This document shows positions 1-8,698 of a stretch of DNA of 64,000 bases, piece by piece (position 1 is the stretch's first letter; every line of letters starts with the position of its first letter). A program made the position numbers and the translations under genes. The notes beneath the pieces are model-generated. The model ran no database searches. It saw only the letters and a list, made by a program, of their open reading frames with translations, and had not been told where the DNA came from. The DNA is from Nitrosospira briensis C-128 (lineage in GTDB: Bacteria; Pseudomonadota; Gammaproteobacteria; Burkholderiales; Nitrosomonadaceae), in the NCBI RefSeq assembly GCF_000619905.2, contig NZ_CP012371.1:1-64000 (forward strand), read 5' to 3'.

Positions 1-295
1 CAACTTCGTAGCGCTTGTCGCCAATGGCGTAGAGGTTGACGCTATCCCCATCCATTCCTTTTTTTTCATCTTTTATCGACCGCACGATGGCGAGTCCGGA
101 AACTTCAGCGATGGGCAAGTTATATTGTTCCGTCACGGTCAGCGCTTTCTTCGGATCCCCGGCAATATCATTCGGGGCGGAGAACGCATTGCCAAGGCCT
201 CCCAGCATGGCGAAGACATAAGTGCAGGTGGCAAGGGCCAGCCGTGCGGGGAACCTCGTTGTGGTTACCGGGTGGCTGAAGGTAAGCTTATTCAC
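1..295 (-). CDS. Partial secreted protein, 3' end outside the window
   Basis: The frame is open from a GTG at 293-295 to the window edge and gives the first 98 or so residues of a protein. A hydrophobic stretch at about residues 18-40 ending near an F-S-A-P junction looks like a signal peptide. The later segment with VSGLAIV and LYAIGDKRYEV recalls beta-propeller proteins of the SdiA-regulated or esterase-like phytase kind, but too little is present to name it. GGGAG lies about 8 nt before the GTG. The start is only 2 nt after the stop of the CotH-type gene (298-1848), so the two are very likely translationally coupled in one operon. Confidence 0.6.
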   Translation of the reverse strand, partial: MNKLTFSHPVTTTRFPARLALATCTYVFAMLGGLGNAFSAPNDIAGDPKKALTVTEQYNLPIAEVSGLAIVRSIKDEKKGMDGDSVNLYAIGDKRYEV

Positions 296-297
296 GC

Positions 298-1848
298 TTA
301 CTCCCGTATTTCCATCTGGTTTCGCCCCTCGGATCTGGTCGCTCGTGGCTGATTTCTCAGCACTCGCAAGCGTTGCTTGGCATAGTCGATCATCTCTTGC
401 GCACGCTGAATGTTTTGTTGCTCGCCGCTGGGCAGTTCATCGTTGGTCTTGATGATATAGCGGTCACGCACATCGATGATTTTGTTCTTGAGCAGGCTAT
501 CCGAACCATTTGAACCGTAGAGTGTGGTCAGATAATCGCCAAGGCGCTTTCTGAATTTTGCATCGAGTTCGGGCGTGCCAAACAATTTATCGAACAGTAT
601 GCGAGGCGCGTTGGCAACCTCGGCGTACGAATAGCTGCGCGCCGTGCCACCAGGACCATCATAGTCGAACGTGTTGTCCACATCCCAGACGACGAGTTTC
701 CATTTACCGCTCGGCGCATGAAAATACAGTATATCGTTATTGAAATTTCCGTAGGCGCTATCCCAATGACCCACGGTTGTGGCGAATGCCGCGTAATTCA
801 TGATCGAATCGAGATCGAGAACTTTGCCAAGTTCCGATGGGCTGGCGGCGGCATCCACGCGTGCCTTGAGGCCATCGGCTCCATTAATGTGAGCGAGGGC
901 CTTCAGCAGGTCTTCCGCATTTGCCTCGTCGATCTTTTTCCCATCCATATATTCAGGTTCGAGGCAGGGATAGGTAAAGCCCTCATTTCCGTTGCCGACC
1001 TTGAGTGCGCAGCCATGCGCCATTGAGAAGAAGGTAGGTTTCTCGTCGTCGTAACGCATTTTGAAGAAACCCTTGTCGAGTGGTTCGGCGATAAGGTAGG
1101 CGCGAACAAAGCGGTTATTGCAGACATTATCCGCGTCGTTGGTGCAGAACTGGAACTCGACGAGCGCGTAGGCGGTACGGTAAGCGGGGGGCCCTCGAAG
1201 CGTGGTTCTGGCGGTGTCCTCCGTCTTGGCGCCGGCCCACGTTGCGACGAATTCGCGTGCCAGCATACCGTTACCGCTGTCGTGCTCGCTGCTCGAGTCG
1301 TTGTAGCTGCGGCGCAGGCTCAACTCTTCGAGGCCATGCAAGGTACGGGCCTTGATTGCTGCGCCGGTCTGCTCGTCGTAATTGACCTCGTGCCAGTCCT
1401 CGCTTCCTTGCCGGGTATAAACACCCTTTGCCTTGTCGAAGGAAACGCTGAACTGCAATCGCGGAATGCAGCGCGAACTGTTGCCGCGCACCTTGATAGC
1501 GACATTACTCATGGTAACGTCATTGAATGTAAAGTCGCGCGCATGAGCCCATTTGACATTGGCGGCCTTACGGCATCCATTGTTCTTCTCGTCTTCGTGA
1601 AGCCGGTTCCAGACAGCCTGGTTCATGCGGATGGAAATCTTGTGCACTTCTCCGTTGAATAACCTGCTTTCGGTAAGCGCCCATAGATCGTTACCCGATG
1701 GCTCCGGCGACCCCGTTTCTGCGGCAGGCTGTACGGTGGACTGCGCACCGCGCTTTAGCGGTTTTTGTGCGAAGGAGGGATCGACATCGAAGAAAAGGCT
1801 GAGGCAAACCGTAATGCAGCAAGCTGACAAAATCCATTTCTTGTCCAT
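298..1848 (-). CDS. CotH kinase family protein, secreted
   Basis: A 516-residue protein with an N-terminal signal peptide (about residues 1-27, ending SFA-Q). The body matches the CotH kinase fold: the early RGNSSR segment (about 121-126) and the hallmark WDVDNTFDYDG (about 388-398), which in CotH proteins carries the metal-binding Asp of an atypical protein kinase. Spore-coat CotH phosphorylates coat proteins. Bacterial homologues outside Bacillus are mostly uncharacterised extracytoplasmic proteins, so the substrate here is unknown. It is followed after 2 nt by another secreted protein, a likely partner. ATG start at 1848. I am sure of the family and unsure of the function. Confidence 0.8.
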   Translation of the reverse strand: MDKKWILSACCITVCLSLFFDVDPSFAQKPLKRGAQSTVQPAAETGSPEPSGNDLWALTESRLFNGEVHKISIRMNQAVWNRLHEDEKNNGCRKAANVKWAHARDFTFNDVTMSNVAIKVRGNSSRCIPRLQFSVSFDKAKGVYTRQGSEDWHEVNYDEQTGAAIKARTLHGLEELSLRRSYNDSSSEHDSGNGMLAREFVATWAGAKTEDTARTTLRGPPAYRTAYALVEFQFCTNDADNVCNNRFVRAYLIAEPLDKGFFKMRYDDEKPTFFSMAHGCALKVGNGNEGFTYPCLEPEYMDGKKIDEANAEDLLKALAHINGADGLKARVDAAASPSELGKVLDLDSIMNYAAFATTVGHWDSAYGNFNNDILYFHAPSGKWKLVVWDVDNTFDYDGPGGTARSYSYAEVANAPRILFDKLFGTPELDAKFRKRLGDYLTTLYGSNGSDSLLKNKIIDVRDRYIIKTNDELPSGEQQNIQRAQEMIDYAKQRLRVLRNQPRATRSEGRNQMEIRE

Positions 1849-1959
1849 TAAAACCTCGGCTCCCGGGTGTACTTCAGTCCAATAGGCAACCTGCCGAAAG
1901 CCGGTAAGATTGCACCTCGGGAGAATAACCTGACTTCTCCTCCAGGCAGCGGTGCCTGT

Positions 1960-1989
1960 AGCCCGGCAGCGGCGATCCCGTGCCGGGCT
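1960..1989. terminator. Hairpin in the 1849-2224 intergenic stretch
   Basis: A perfect 9-bp stem (AGCCCGGCA / TGCCGGGCT) with a 12-nt loop is followed on the plus strand by GTTTTCTGT. It could terminate plus-strand transcription, but no plus-strand gene precedes it. The rest of 1849-2224 shows no convincing gene on either strand. Confidence 0.4.
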
Positions 1990-2224
1990 GTTTTCTGTCG
2001 ATATTGCAAGGTGGACCGTTCAGCCTGCGCGAAAACATGCACATCTTTAAGTCGCAGGATTGCTGGCCATGCTGCGCTAACGCGAATAACGTAAATGCGA
2101 TCGACACAAGCCTCACCAGCGATCAAGGTTATAACTCAGCCTGAAAAACAGCGTCACCGTCCTCTTGACCAAGCTGGAATCAAAAGCAGCTTCGGGTTGC
2201 CGTGGTACAGCGCGGCACTTTCCC

Positions 2225-2252
2225 GATTTCCTTCAAGTCCGACAGGCTGCTA
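2225..2252. repeat. Solitary end of repeat family 1
   Basis: This stretch matches one terminus of the 163-bp family-1 element found complete at 12738-12900, 23476-23638 and 33771-33934 (terminal core AGCAGCCTGTCGGACTT followed by AAGGAAATCGG on the opposite strand). No second terminus is recognisable nearby. Its outermost bases, CTA at 2250-2252, are the reverse complement of the TAG stop of the OsmC gene. Confidence 0.75.
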
Positions 2253-2678
2253 GGGCTCCAGTCTGGCATCCATCGTGATCTTTGCCTTCAGGAGCTTGGA
2301 TACGGGGCATCCAATTTTGGCCTTGTTGGCAATCTCCTCAAACTGCGCTTTATCCACGCCGGGAATTTTTGCCGAGACGGTAAGATGGCTTGCGGTGATT
2401 TCGAATCCTTCCCCTGCCTTGTCGAGCGTAACCTCTGCGTGCGTTTCGATCTTCTCCGGTGTCAGGCCCGCCTCGCCGAGCATTAACGAAAGCGCCATTG
2501 AAAAACAACCGGCGTGCGCAGCGCCGATCAGCTCTTCGGGATTGGTGCCTTTACCATTTTCGAATCTGGATTTGAAACCATAAGGCGCTTCCTTGAGTAC
2601 GCCGGTTTCGGTGGAAATGGTACCGCCTCCATCCTTGATGCCGCCTTTCCAGACTGCCCATGCTTTCTTGGTTGTCAT
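2250..2678 (-). CDS. osmC: OsmC family peroxiredoxin
   Basis: A 142-residue OsmC-like thiol peroxidase that reduces organic hydroperoxides in the cytoplasm. Both active-site cysteines are visible: Cys58 in AHAGCFSMALS and Cys124 in IGCPVSKLL, with the usual spacing, and the length is typical of the OsmC branch. An SD-like GAGGAG lies a few bases before the ATG at 2678. The stop codon TAG is formed by the last bases of a family-1 repeat end, so the insertion fixed the exact C-terminus (..DARLEP). It stands alone between repeats. Confidence 0.92.
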   Translation of the reverse strand: MTTKKAWAVWKGGIKDGGGTISTETGVLKEAPYGFKSRFENGKGTNPEELIGAAHAGCFSMALSLMLGEAGLTPEKIETHAEVTLDKAGEGFEITASHLTVSAKIPGVDKAQFEEIANKAKIGCPVSKLLKAKITMDARLEP

Positions 2679-2718
2679 AATCGCTCCTCATATGGTAAGA
2701 AAGGTTGCTTGCGGGAAA

Positions 2719-2825
2719 ATCCTGAATCCGGCAGTTGACCGCTCATTTGTCAACCAAGCGCAATAACGGGAGCGGATTTTTCGTTTTCCTTGAGCTTCAC
2801 CTGGTCCAACAGCCGGATTCAGGAT
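2719..2825. repeat. Inverted-repeat element, family 2 (copy 1)
   Basis: A 107-bp unit with terminal inverted repeats: left ATCCTGAATCCGGCAGTTG, right CAACAGCCGGATTCAGGAT. The internal sequence resembles the longer copy at 50966-51105 but lacks a segment of about 28 bp. It lies just upstream of osmC. The stretch 2826-3011 shows nothing else recognisable. Confidence 0.75.
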
Positions 2826-3011
2826 AAATGGCCAATGATCGATTTGTGGAAAAAACGACCACATTGCATCATGGATCTCTGTTCGTCTGTTCGGTACCTC
2901 ACCGATGAGCGAATAAAGCGAAGAGGATTTTTTAAGTAATCGACGGGAAAAGCCATACTCCGCCAGAAACTATGGCAGGGATGCGGGTTTCGCACCGAGC
3001 ACGGTGGTTTT

Positions 3012-4943
3012 CTACCGGGAATCCGGGTCGGGTCGCCCATTCCATAATATCGCTACGCCAATAATAGCCGATAAAATCGAGCCCACGAAAATCGCGATCT
3101 TGACGGCAGCATAATCGCCTTCCTGGGGAAAAGCCTGGCTTGCTATGAATAGAGACATGGTAAAGCCGATTCCGGCCAGCGCGCCGGCGCCGGCCAATTG
3201 CCGCCAGGAGTAATTGGCCGGCTTGGCTGCGATACCCAGCCATACTGTGGCAGCGGTGGCGGCAATAAACCCGAGCGGCTTGCCGATCACCAGCGCCATG
3301 GCCGTACCCATCATCAATGGCAAGTGGCCGCTGAATACATCGGTATCGACTACTACCCCCGCATTAGCCAGGGCGAACACCGGCAGCACCAGAAAGCTCG
3401 ATCTCGGCGCGACATGGCGAAGCATGCGGTCGGCGGGCGATTCGAGCCGATCATGTATCGCGTCCAGCGCTTCCAGAGAGGGTTCGGAAGGCCCGTACCG
3501 CAGAACTTCTTTGCCGCGCTGCGTTTCCGCAGTCAGGATGGCATCGGCTTGCAGCATCAGGGCCCGAAGATTGGGCGGTGGCCGGGTCGGAATGAAGACG
3601 GCAAGAATAACGCCGGCCAGGGTGCCATGTATTCCACTGGAATATACGCATATCCATAAACCGATGCCGAGCAAGACATAGGGAGACGCGCGGTATATGC
3701 CGCCCTTGTTGAGTAGCACCAGCAATCCTATAATTGCGGCCGCGCCGGCGAGATAGCTGAAGTGGAGGCTGCCGGAATAAAAGATCGCTACGACGATGAT
3801 GGCGCCAATATCGTCGACAATAGCGGCCGCAGTGAGAAAAACGCGAAGCTCTATGGGGACGCGCCTGCCCATCATGATTATCAACGCGACTGCAAAGGCA
3901 GTATCCGTTGCCATCGGCACGCCCCAGCCGAGCGACCACGCCCCTGCCGGACCCTCGGGCACCAGTATCAGGTACAGCATGGCGGGCACAGCCATACCAC
4001 CAATGGCGGCGGCAATCGGCAACATCGCTGCGCGCCGGCTCGCAAGATGGCCAACGGTGAATTCCCGCTTGATTTCCAACCCCACGACCAAGAAGAAAAT
4101 GACGAGCAGCCCGTCATTTATCCAATGCCGCAGGGAGAGTTCGAACCCGGTGCCGGCGAAAGTAAATCCCAGGGGCTGATTCCATAAATCATTGAAGCCC
4201 GGGCCGATCATGGAATTGCTCAGCATGACTGCGAGCGCGGTGGCCAGCAGCAGCATGATACCGGTCGAGGGCGCCCATTTGGCGAAGTCCAGTGCAGCCG
4301 AGTGGACTACATGACCCAGCGACCCAAGCATCGCCTCGGAAAGAGAACCGGCCTCCCAGGGGCCGTCATAGCGCCGGTCATTGATGAAGAGGGTTGGCGT
4401 GATAGTGACGCCGCTGGCGGCCGCGCTGGCAATATCCGCATCCACGCGGGCTTTGGCTCGGGCGGCAATGTCGCCCTCTTGTGACGCCATGTCCGCACCA
4501 AGGCTCAAATCCGCGGCGAGGGTACGAAGGTCTTCTTCGGTCAGTTTGCTTGAACGCGCCATCAGCGCGACATGCACGTTCCAGAAGTGCACCGGATCGC
4601 TACATGATTCCACCAGTTCGGCTGCACTGCGAGCCATATCGTTTCCCGTCAATGGCCGATGACGAAATACATAGCGCATGCGGTTGCCGAACCGGTTGCG
4701 CATCTTGGCGACGCCCTCGTGGGCTACGCGAGAGAACGGGTCGTCGTAGCTGCCGTATTCGACCAGCGTGATCTCGGCATCCGGCGGACCCAGGATATGG
4801 TCGTTCGCCTCGTCCACAGGCCGGTCGAGCCGGTTTGACGGAGCTTCGGGTGTCACTTCAGAGGCCGCGCGAGGGGGTGTGTTGCTATCTGGACAGGAAA
4901 AGCTGGATTCGGGTCGTGGTTTTGCACGACCCCGATTGCGCAA
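3012..4943 (-). CDS. nhaA: Na+/H+ antiporter NhaA with N-terminal DsbA-like domain
   Basis: A 643-residue fusion. Residues about 45-210 form a DsbA/thioredoxin-like domain (VEYGSYDDPF, cis-Pro in TPTLFIND at about 182), but the redox CxxC is replaced by S-Y-D-D, so it cannot be a dithiol oxidoreductase. Residues about 220-640 are a full NhaA antiporter with about 11-12 membrane segments, including ATDTAFA (345-351) and VDDIGA (376-381), which holds the two essential aspartates. NhaA exchanges 2 H+ for Na+ or Li+ at the inner membrane for pH and sodium homeostasis. The first usable start is TTG at 4943 without a strong ribosome site. The upstream small gene ends 14 nt before it, so co-transcription is likely. 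Such fusions exist in other bacteria; the role of the degenerate thioredoxin domain is unknown. Confidence 0.9.
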   Translation of the reverse strand: MRNRGRAKPRPESSFSCPDSNTPPRAASEVTPEAPSNRLDRPVDEANDHILGPPDAEITLVEYGSYDDPFSRVAHEGVAKMRNRFGNRMRYVFRHRPLTGNDMARSAAELVESCSDPVHFWNVHVALMARSSKLTEEDLRTLAADLSLGADMASQEGDIAARAKARVDADIASAAASGVTITPTLFINDRRYDGPWEAGSLSEAMLGSLGHVVHSAALDFAKWAPSTGIMLLLATALAVMLSNSMIGPGFNDLWNQPLGFTFAGTGFELSLRHWINDGLLVIFFLVVGLEIKREFTVGHLASRRAAMLPIAAAIGGMAVPAMLYLILVPEGPAGAWSLGWGVPMATDTAFAVALIIMMGRRVPIELRVFLTAAAIVDDIGAIIVVAIFYSGSLHFSYLAGAAAIIGLLVLLNKGGIYRASPYVLLGIGLWICVYSSGIHGTLAGVILAVFIPTRPPPNLRALMLQADAILTAETQRGKEVLRYGPSEPSLEALDAIHDRLESPADRMLRHVAPRSSFLVLPVFALANAGVVVDTDVFSGHLPLMMGTAMALVIGKPLGFIAATAATVWLGIAAKPANYSWRQLAGAGALAGIGFTMSLFIASQAFPQEGDYAAVKIAIFVGSILSAIIGVAILWNGRPDPDSR

Positions 4944-4957
4944 CGATTGCGACGCGA

Positions 4958-5224
4958 TCAGTAGATCGACAGATCGCTCGGCATTTCCATGAATGAGGGA
5001 GATGCATACTCCTGGTCGCTCATTCGCTCGATTGCCCTGGATAATGCGTCCCGGAGTTCGCGAGCCTGCTCTGCCTGCATGACGTAAGGTCTGCCCGGGT
5101 CGGCTTCGGCCAGTTTTTGCTGCTCATGAGATAAAAATGGAAAGCGAACAGAGAGCAAGCCATCGAGTGGCTCAGTTTTGACTTCCCAGCCGGTTATCGG
5201 GAATTGAAAAAGATCGTCGCCCAT
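4958..5224 (-). CDS. Small hypothetical protein, possibly BssS-like
   Basis: A cytoplasmic protein of about 88 residues starting at ATG 5224, chosen because AAAGGTG precedes it at proper distance; the frame is open further upstream to 5299. The pattern (ITGWEVKTEPLDGLLSVRF, then YVMQAEQARELRDALSRAIE) loosely resembles the biofilm regulator BssS (GW..., then a C-terminal helix with A-R-x-L), but I cannot confirm it by eye. It lies 14 nt upstream of the NhaA fusion, likely in the same transcript. Confidence 0.6.
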   Translation of the reverse strand: MGDDLFQFPITGWEVKTEPLDGLLSVRFPFLSHEQQKLAEADPGRPYVMQAEQARELRDALSRAIERMSDQEYASPSFMEMPSDLSIY

Positions 5225-5419
5225 GAGAACACCTTTCATTAATTTGGAAAACCGAAGTCTAGCAAAGGAAGCTTTATTACTTCGTTCACTAACGCACATA
5301 CGGCGGCAGCGGGCGATGGTAGAAGAATAGGTGCGGATGCTGGAAGTTCTGGTTCCGGCAAACAGCCGTGATTGTTGCCGGAAGGTGTGCTGTCAACAAT
5401 GCCGTGCCTGGGCGGTATT

Positions 5420-5538
5420 ATCCTCAATCCGGTAGTTGTAGCGGCCTCATCCGGAAGGTGAGTGCCAATAATATGAAATATTGTTATTAATCATAACACT
5501 GATCTATTAAATGAGCGGTCAACTACCGGATTTGGGAT
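5420..5538. repeat. Inverted-repeat element, family 2 (copy 3, divergent interior)
   Basis: The ends are left ATCCTCAATCCGGTAGTTG and right CAACTACCGGATTTGGGAT, and both ends carry a GCGGxC/CTCAT-like subterminal block. The interior is AT-rich and unlike the other copies. It sits 31 bp before the start of the oxidoreductase at 5570 and may influence its promoter. Flanking 5225-5419 shows no gene. Confidence 0.65.
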
Positions 5539-5569
5539 TATCGGTAGAGCATATAGGGGATATCGTCCG

Positions 5570-6586
5570 ATGAAAGCTTTTCAACTTGAGGATACTTGCG
5601 GCATAGGCGGCCTGATGTTGCGCTGTAATCTTGAGAAACCCGAACCGGGCCCTGACGAGGTGCTGATTCGAGTACGCGCCGCTTCGCTGAATTTTCGCGA
5701 TTATATCGTGGCCCATGGCCAGTACCCGGTCGGGGTGAAGCCTTGCGTCATTCCGCTTTCGGATGGCGCCGGTGATGTGGTTGAGGTCGGGATAAGCGTC
5801 ACAACCGTCAAGGTGGGCGATCGCGTTGCAGGGTGCTTTTTTCCCGACTGGGTATCGGGCCCATTGACGCAGGAAATCTTTCAACGCTCGCTTGGCGGAC
5901 CGCTCGATGGCATGCTGGCCGAATATGTGGTGCTTCCCCAACGTGCGGTCATACCGTTTCCGGAGCATCTGTCTTACCAGGAAGCGGCAACCCTGCCGAA
6001 TGCCGGCGTGACCGCATGGCATGCGCTGGTCAAGGCCGGACGCATTCGGGCGGGCCAGACCGTGCTCCTGCTGGGTACGGGCGGGGTAAGCCTGTTCGCT
6101 TTGCAGTTCGCGAAGTTGCACAGCGCAATCGTCATACAGACTTCAAGCAGCGACGAGAAGCTGGAGCGGGCCAAGGCAATGGGAGCCGATTATCTTATCA
6201 ATTACGAGAATACGCCGGAGTGGGATGAGGAAGTCATGAAGCTCACCGATGGGCGAGGCGTGGATATCGTGGTGGAAGTGGGAGGCGCACAGACGCTTGA
6301 ACGCTCCCTGAGGGCGGCGCGTTTTGGCGGAATGGTGACGTTGATCGGGCTGATGGCGGGTTTCGGGAAAATTGATCCTTTACCGTTGATACTGCGCTCG
6401 ATACGTATGTATGGTATCAATGTCGGCTCTGCCGACATGTTCCGCGCAATGAATCTCGCGATTGCCACTTCCGGATTGCATCCGGTGATTACCCGCACAT
6501 TCCCGTTCGACCACGCAAACTATGCCTATGCCTATCAGTTCAATCAGACCGAGGATCATTTCGGGAAAACCGTCATTACCGTCTGA
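5570..6586 (+). CDS. Zinc-free NAD(P)-dependent MDR alcohol dehydrogenase / quinone oxidoreductase
   Basis: A 338-residue medium-chain dehydrogenase/reductase. The N-terminal GroES-like domain (about 20-130) has GDRVAG and LSDGAGDVVEVG, and the Rossmann domain has the nucleotide-binding loop LGTGGVSLFALQFAK (about 168-182). The catalytic-zinc ligands and the four-cysteine structural zinc loop of classical ADHs are absent, which puts it with zinc-independent quinone-oxidoreductase-type members. Substrate cannot be deduced. A family-2 repeat lies immediately upstream. Monocistronic. Confidence 0.85.
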   Translation: MKAFQLEDTCGIGGLMLRCNLEKPEPGPDEVLIRVRAASLNFRDYIVAHGQYPVGVKPCVIPLSDGAGDVVEVGISVTTVKVGDRVAGCFFPDWVSGPLTQEIFQRSLGGPLDGMLAEYVVLPQRAVIPFPEHLSYQEAATLPNAGVTAWHALVKAGRIRAGQTVLLLGTGGVSLFALQFAKLHSAIVIQTSSSDEKLERAKAMGADYLINYENTPEWDEEVMKLTDGRGVDIVVEVGGAQTLERSLRAARFGGMVTLIGLMAGFGKIDPLPLILRSIRMYGINVGSADMFRAMNLAIATSGLHPVITRTFPFDHANYAYAYQFNQTEDHFGKTVITV

Positions 6587-6668
6587 CCGGTAATGCTGCG
6601 TCCGCCATCCCGATCATGGCATTGTGCCTGCGAGCAGCCTGTGCAGATGAATTGAAGATGGCTGCGCG

Positions 6669-7889
6669 CTAGACATAATAGGTCCACCATCTTCCCCTAT
6701 GGCTTGACTTGATGGTGGCAAACCAACGGCAAACCGGATAGAGCAGCGTAGTTATCGCAATCCAGATCAAATAGACGATGGGAAGGCTGAAGCCCCACCA
6801 GGGCGGGAAAAAAACCGGAATCGTCATGAATGAGCTGGTATCGCCGCTTATCGCATAGCCGAATACAATAACCAGAACATGAATGACATATAGATGGAGA
6901 ACGTAATAAAACAGGGGCACGCGTCCGAAGGTGATTAAAAAATTTCCCAAGAGCCCATGCCGCCGTTCGAATACCGAAAGCAGGATGAACATGGCCCCCA
7001 GGGTCATCAACAGGAACAGCAGGGAAGGGGGGTATTTTGTCGTGCTCAGAAAGGAAAAAAGCGTGAACAAGGTTGTTTCCTGGGTGGACCAGGACGAAGG
7101 GTCGCCATAGGTATTGTAAACGCGTAAAGTGACGAAGGCCGCGATGAGGACGGCACCGGATACAAGTGCTAGCTGTTTCCTTATCCTGGGCGTTGTCAGC
7201 ATCAAAGGGCCGAAGGCGTAGCCCGCCGCCATCACCCCGATCCAGGGGATGAGGGGATACATTACCGGAAAGCGCGGAATATGGAGCACGTTTAACACCC
7301 ATCCCTGCCATCCGAGCGATCCGTCCGCCATTTCAAAGTCCTCGAGCCGTATACCATCGAGCAGATTGTGCCCGGCAATCATACCAATACCCAGAACGGC
7401 GATCGACCACAAAGGCATATGGACGAGCCCGGCCAGCACGACCATTGACCACCCCAAGGCCCAGATGACCTGCAAATCCATCTGGCTATAGTCCAGATTG
7501 AAAAACCAGGCAAAGCGGACAACCGTAAGCTCGAGAATGACGAGCCAGAGCCCCCGGGTGAACAATCTGGCGGCAAGTTGATGGCGGTCCGGGCTGTGAG
7601 CAGCCGATAAAAAGGCGCTGGTGCCCGCCAGGAAGACAAAGGTCGGCGCGCAAAGATGCGTTACCCAGCGGGTGAGAAACAGGGCGGAATCCGTGCGCGA
7701 AAGATCGGTAGGACTAAAATCGGCATCCAGGAAATACCAGCGCACATGATCCAGCGCCATGAGGACGATGACCAGTCCACGCATTAAATCCACAGACGCG
7801 ATGTGGGGGATCCTTGACGGAATTGCCGAAGACGGATGATTCAAAGCGGATAACCCGGTATCGCTGACGCCAGTCGTATTCCCCATCAT
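6669..7889 (-). CDS. DUF1624 / heparan-alpha-glucosaminide N-acetyltransferase-like membrane protein
   Basis: A 406-residue polytopic inner-membrane protein with roughly ten hydrophobic segments. The family signature is at the N-terminus: SVDLMRGLVIVLMALDHVR (about 33-51), with the conserved Asp-His pair, followed by LCAPTFVFLAGTSAF. The family resembles the eukaryotic lysosomal enzyme that transfers acetyl groups across a membrane. In bacteria the acceptor is usually unknown, possibly a surface glycan. The O-acetylation pair at 8699-11377 on the other strand makes an exopolysaccharide role attractive but unproved. Confidence 0.8.
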   Translation of the reverse strand: MMGNTTGVSDTGLSALNHPSSAIPSRIPHIASVDLMRGLVIVLMALDHVRWYFLDADFSPTDLSRTDSALFLTRWVTHLCAPTFVFLAGTSAFLSAAHSPDRHQLAARLFTRGLWLVILELTVVRFAWFFNLDYSQMDLQVIWALGWSMVVLAGLVHMPLWSIAVLGIGMIAGHNLLDGIRLEDFEMADGSLGWQGWVLNVLHIPRFPVMYPLIPWIGVMAAGYAFGPLMLTTPRIRKQLALVSGAVLIAAFVTLRVYNTYGDPSSWSTQETTLFTLFSFLSTTKYPPSLLFLLMTLGAMFILLSVFERRHGLLGNFLITFGRVPLFYYVLHLYVIHVLVIVFGYAISGDTSSFMTIPVFFPPWWGFSLPIVYLIWIAITTLLYPVCRWFATIKSSHRGRWWTYYV

Positions 7890-7941
7890 TTTAAAATATG
7901 CCTCTGTATCATTTTCAGCTTGACGACTGCTCAGCTTATGT

Positions 7942-7993
7942 AGGTCGGGCTGCGCCCGACGATCAAGAAACCATGTCGGGCGCAGCCCGACCT
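7942..7993. repeat. REP-like perfect palindrome
   Basis: Two 19-bp arms that are perfect reverse complements (AGGTCGGGCTGCGCCCGAC and its complement) are separated by 14 bp. It lies upstream of the DUF1624 gene and can form a strong hairpin in either transcript. Each arm is itself partly palindromic, as in REP elements. Confidence 0.8.
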
Positions 7994-8077
7994 GGTTTCA
8001 GGATGGGACGGCTTCTCAGTGAACTGATGATCTTACTTGCACCTTAACCAAAATTAGAACAATTTCGATCATACAAG

Positions 8078-8208
8078 GGTGGGTGGAGCGTAGCGCAACC
8101 CATCATTTGGCTATTCTCATACCCTACCACGCTGGCGTCACGCCGGTATCCGGTCGTGATTAATGTGTGGTGTTGCGTGCTTTTGATGGGTTGCGCTTTG
8201 CCCCATCC
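8078..8208. repeat. Inverted-repeat element, family 3
   Basis: A 131-bp unit with long imperfect ends. The left end contains GGAGCGTAGCGCAACCCATCA, the right end TGATGGGTTGCGCTTTGCCCC. Its composition is typical of non-autonomous intergenic repeats that are common in Nitrosomonadaceae and other proteobacteria (established type; this copy is judged by its ends only). Confidence 0.65.
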
Positions 8209-8271
8209 ATACTGCTGAAAACCGTATGGAAGCATATTTTAAAATAGCGCCTCGACGTTGAGCTTCAAAGG

Positions 8272-8522
8272 TGTATAATTTTTCGATAGGGCAATCAGTA
8301 TACGTTGCCGGCTGTCGGACAGCCTGATTCAGCCCTATTCAGCCAGCCTCACTTTTCATGCCGCTTTCCCATTCCACGCCGGTCCGGTGTATACCAAGGT
8401 TGGTACTTGTCAGTTCTTCAGTAGCAGCGTATCCGAGCATTGCAAGACGCAGATGGGGATTAACGACTTTTCGCTCCATGTAGGGTAAACCTTGGCCGAG
8501 CCTGGCTCGGCAGTTCTTACCC
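8272..8522 (+). promoter_or_regulatory. Possible promoter and structured leader before the acetylation genes
   Basis: A TATAAT hexamer lies near 8274-8279, with only a weak match 16 bp upstream for a -35 box. Further down, 8483-8522 can fold into a two-part hairpin: outer stem GGGTAA/TTACCC and inner stem GCCGAGC/GCTCGGC with a 3-nt loop. Also at about 8394-8407 is a TACCAA-GG-TTGGTA palindrome. If transcription starts at 8285 or so, the O-acetyltransferase genes have a leader of about 400 nt. No long gene is seen in 7890-8698. Confidence 0.35.
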
Positions 8523-8698
8523 GCGTCAGAATTTTTTTATGATCGCCAAGGCGTTATTTATCAGGGCGGGGCTGGAAGGAGCCACGCTAACGCAGCCTGG
8601 TCAGGAACAAGATGAGATACGGGCGAGCGTGGGATCGCCTGTAAAAACGCCGGTGCAATAAAACGCCCCCGGCTAATCCATGGAAGAGCCATGCACAG

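Noticed and set aside
1874-2116. 80-codon minus-strand frame upstream of the CotH gene
   Set aside because: It begins with a hydrophobic stretch but has no ribosome site and turns into low-information sequence.
8539-8661. 40-codon plus-strand frame before the MBOAT gene
   Set aside because: No ribosome site and no recognised similarity; possibly a gene remnant but not supportable.
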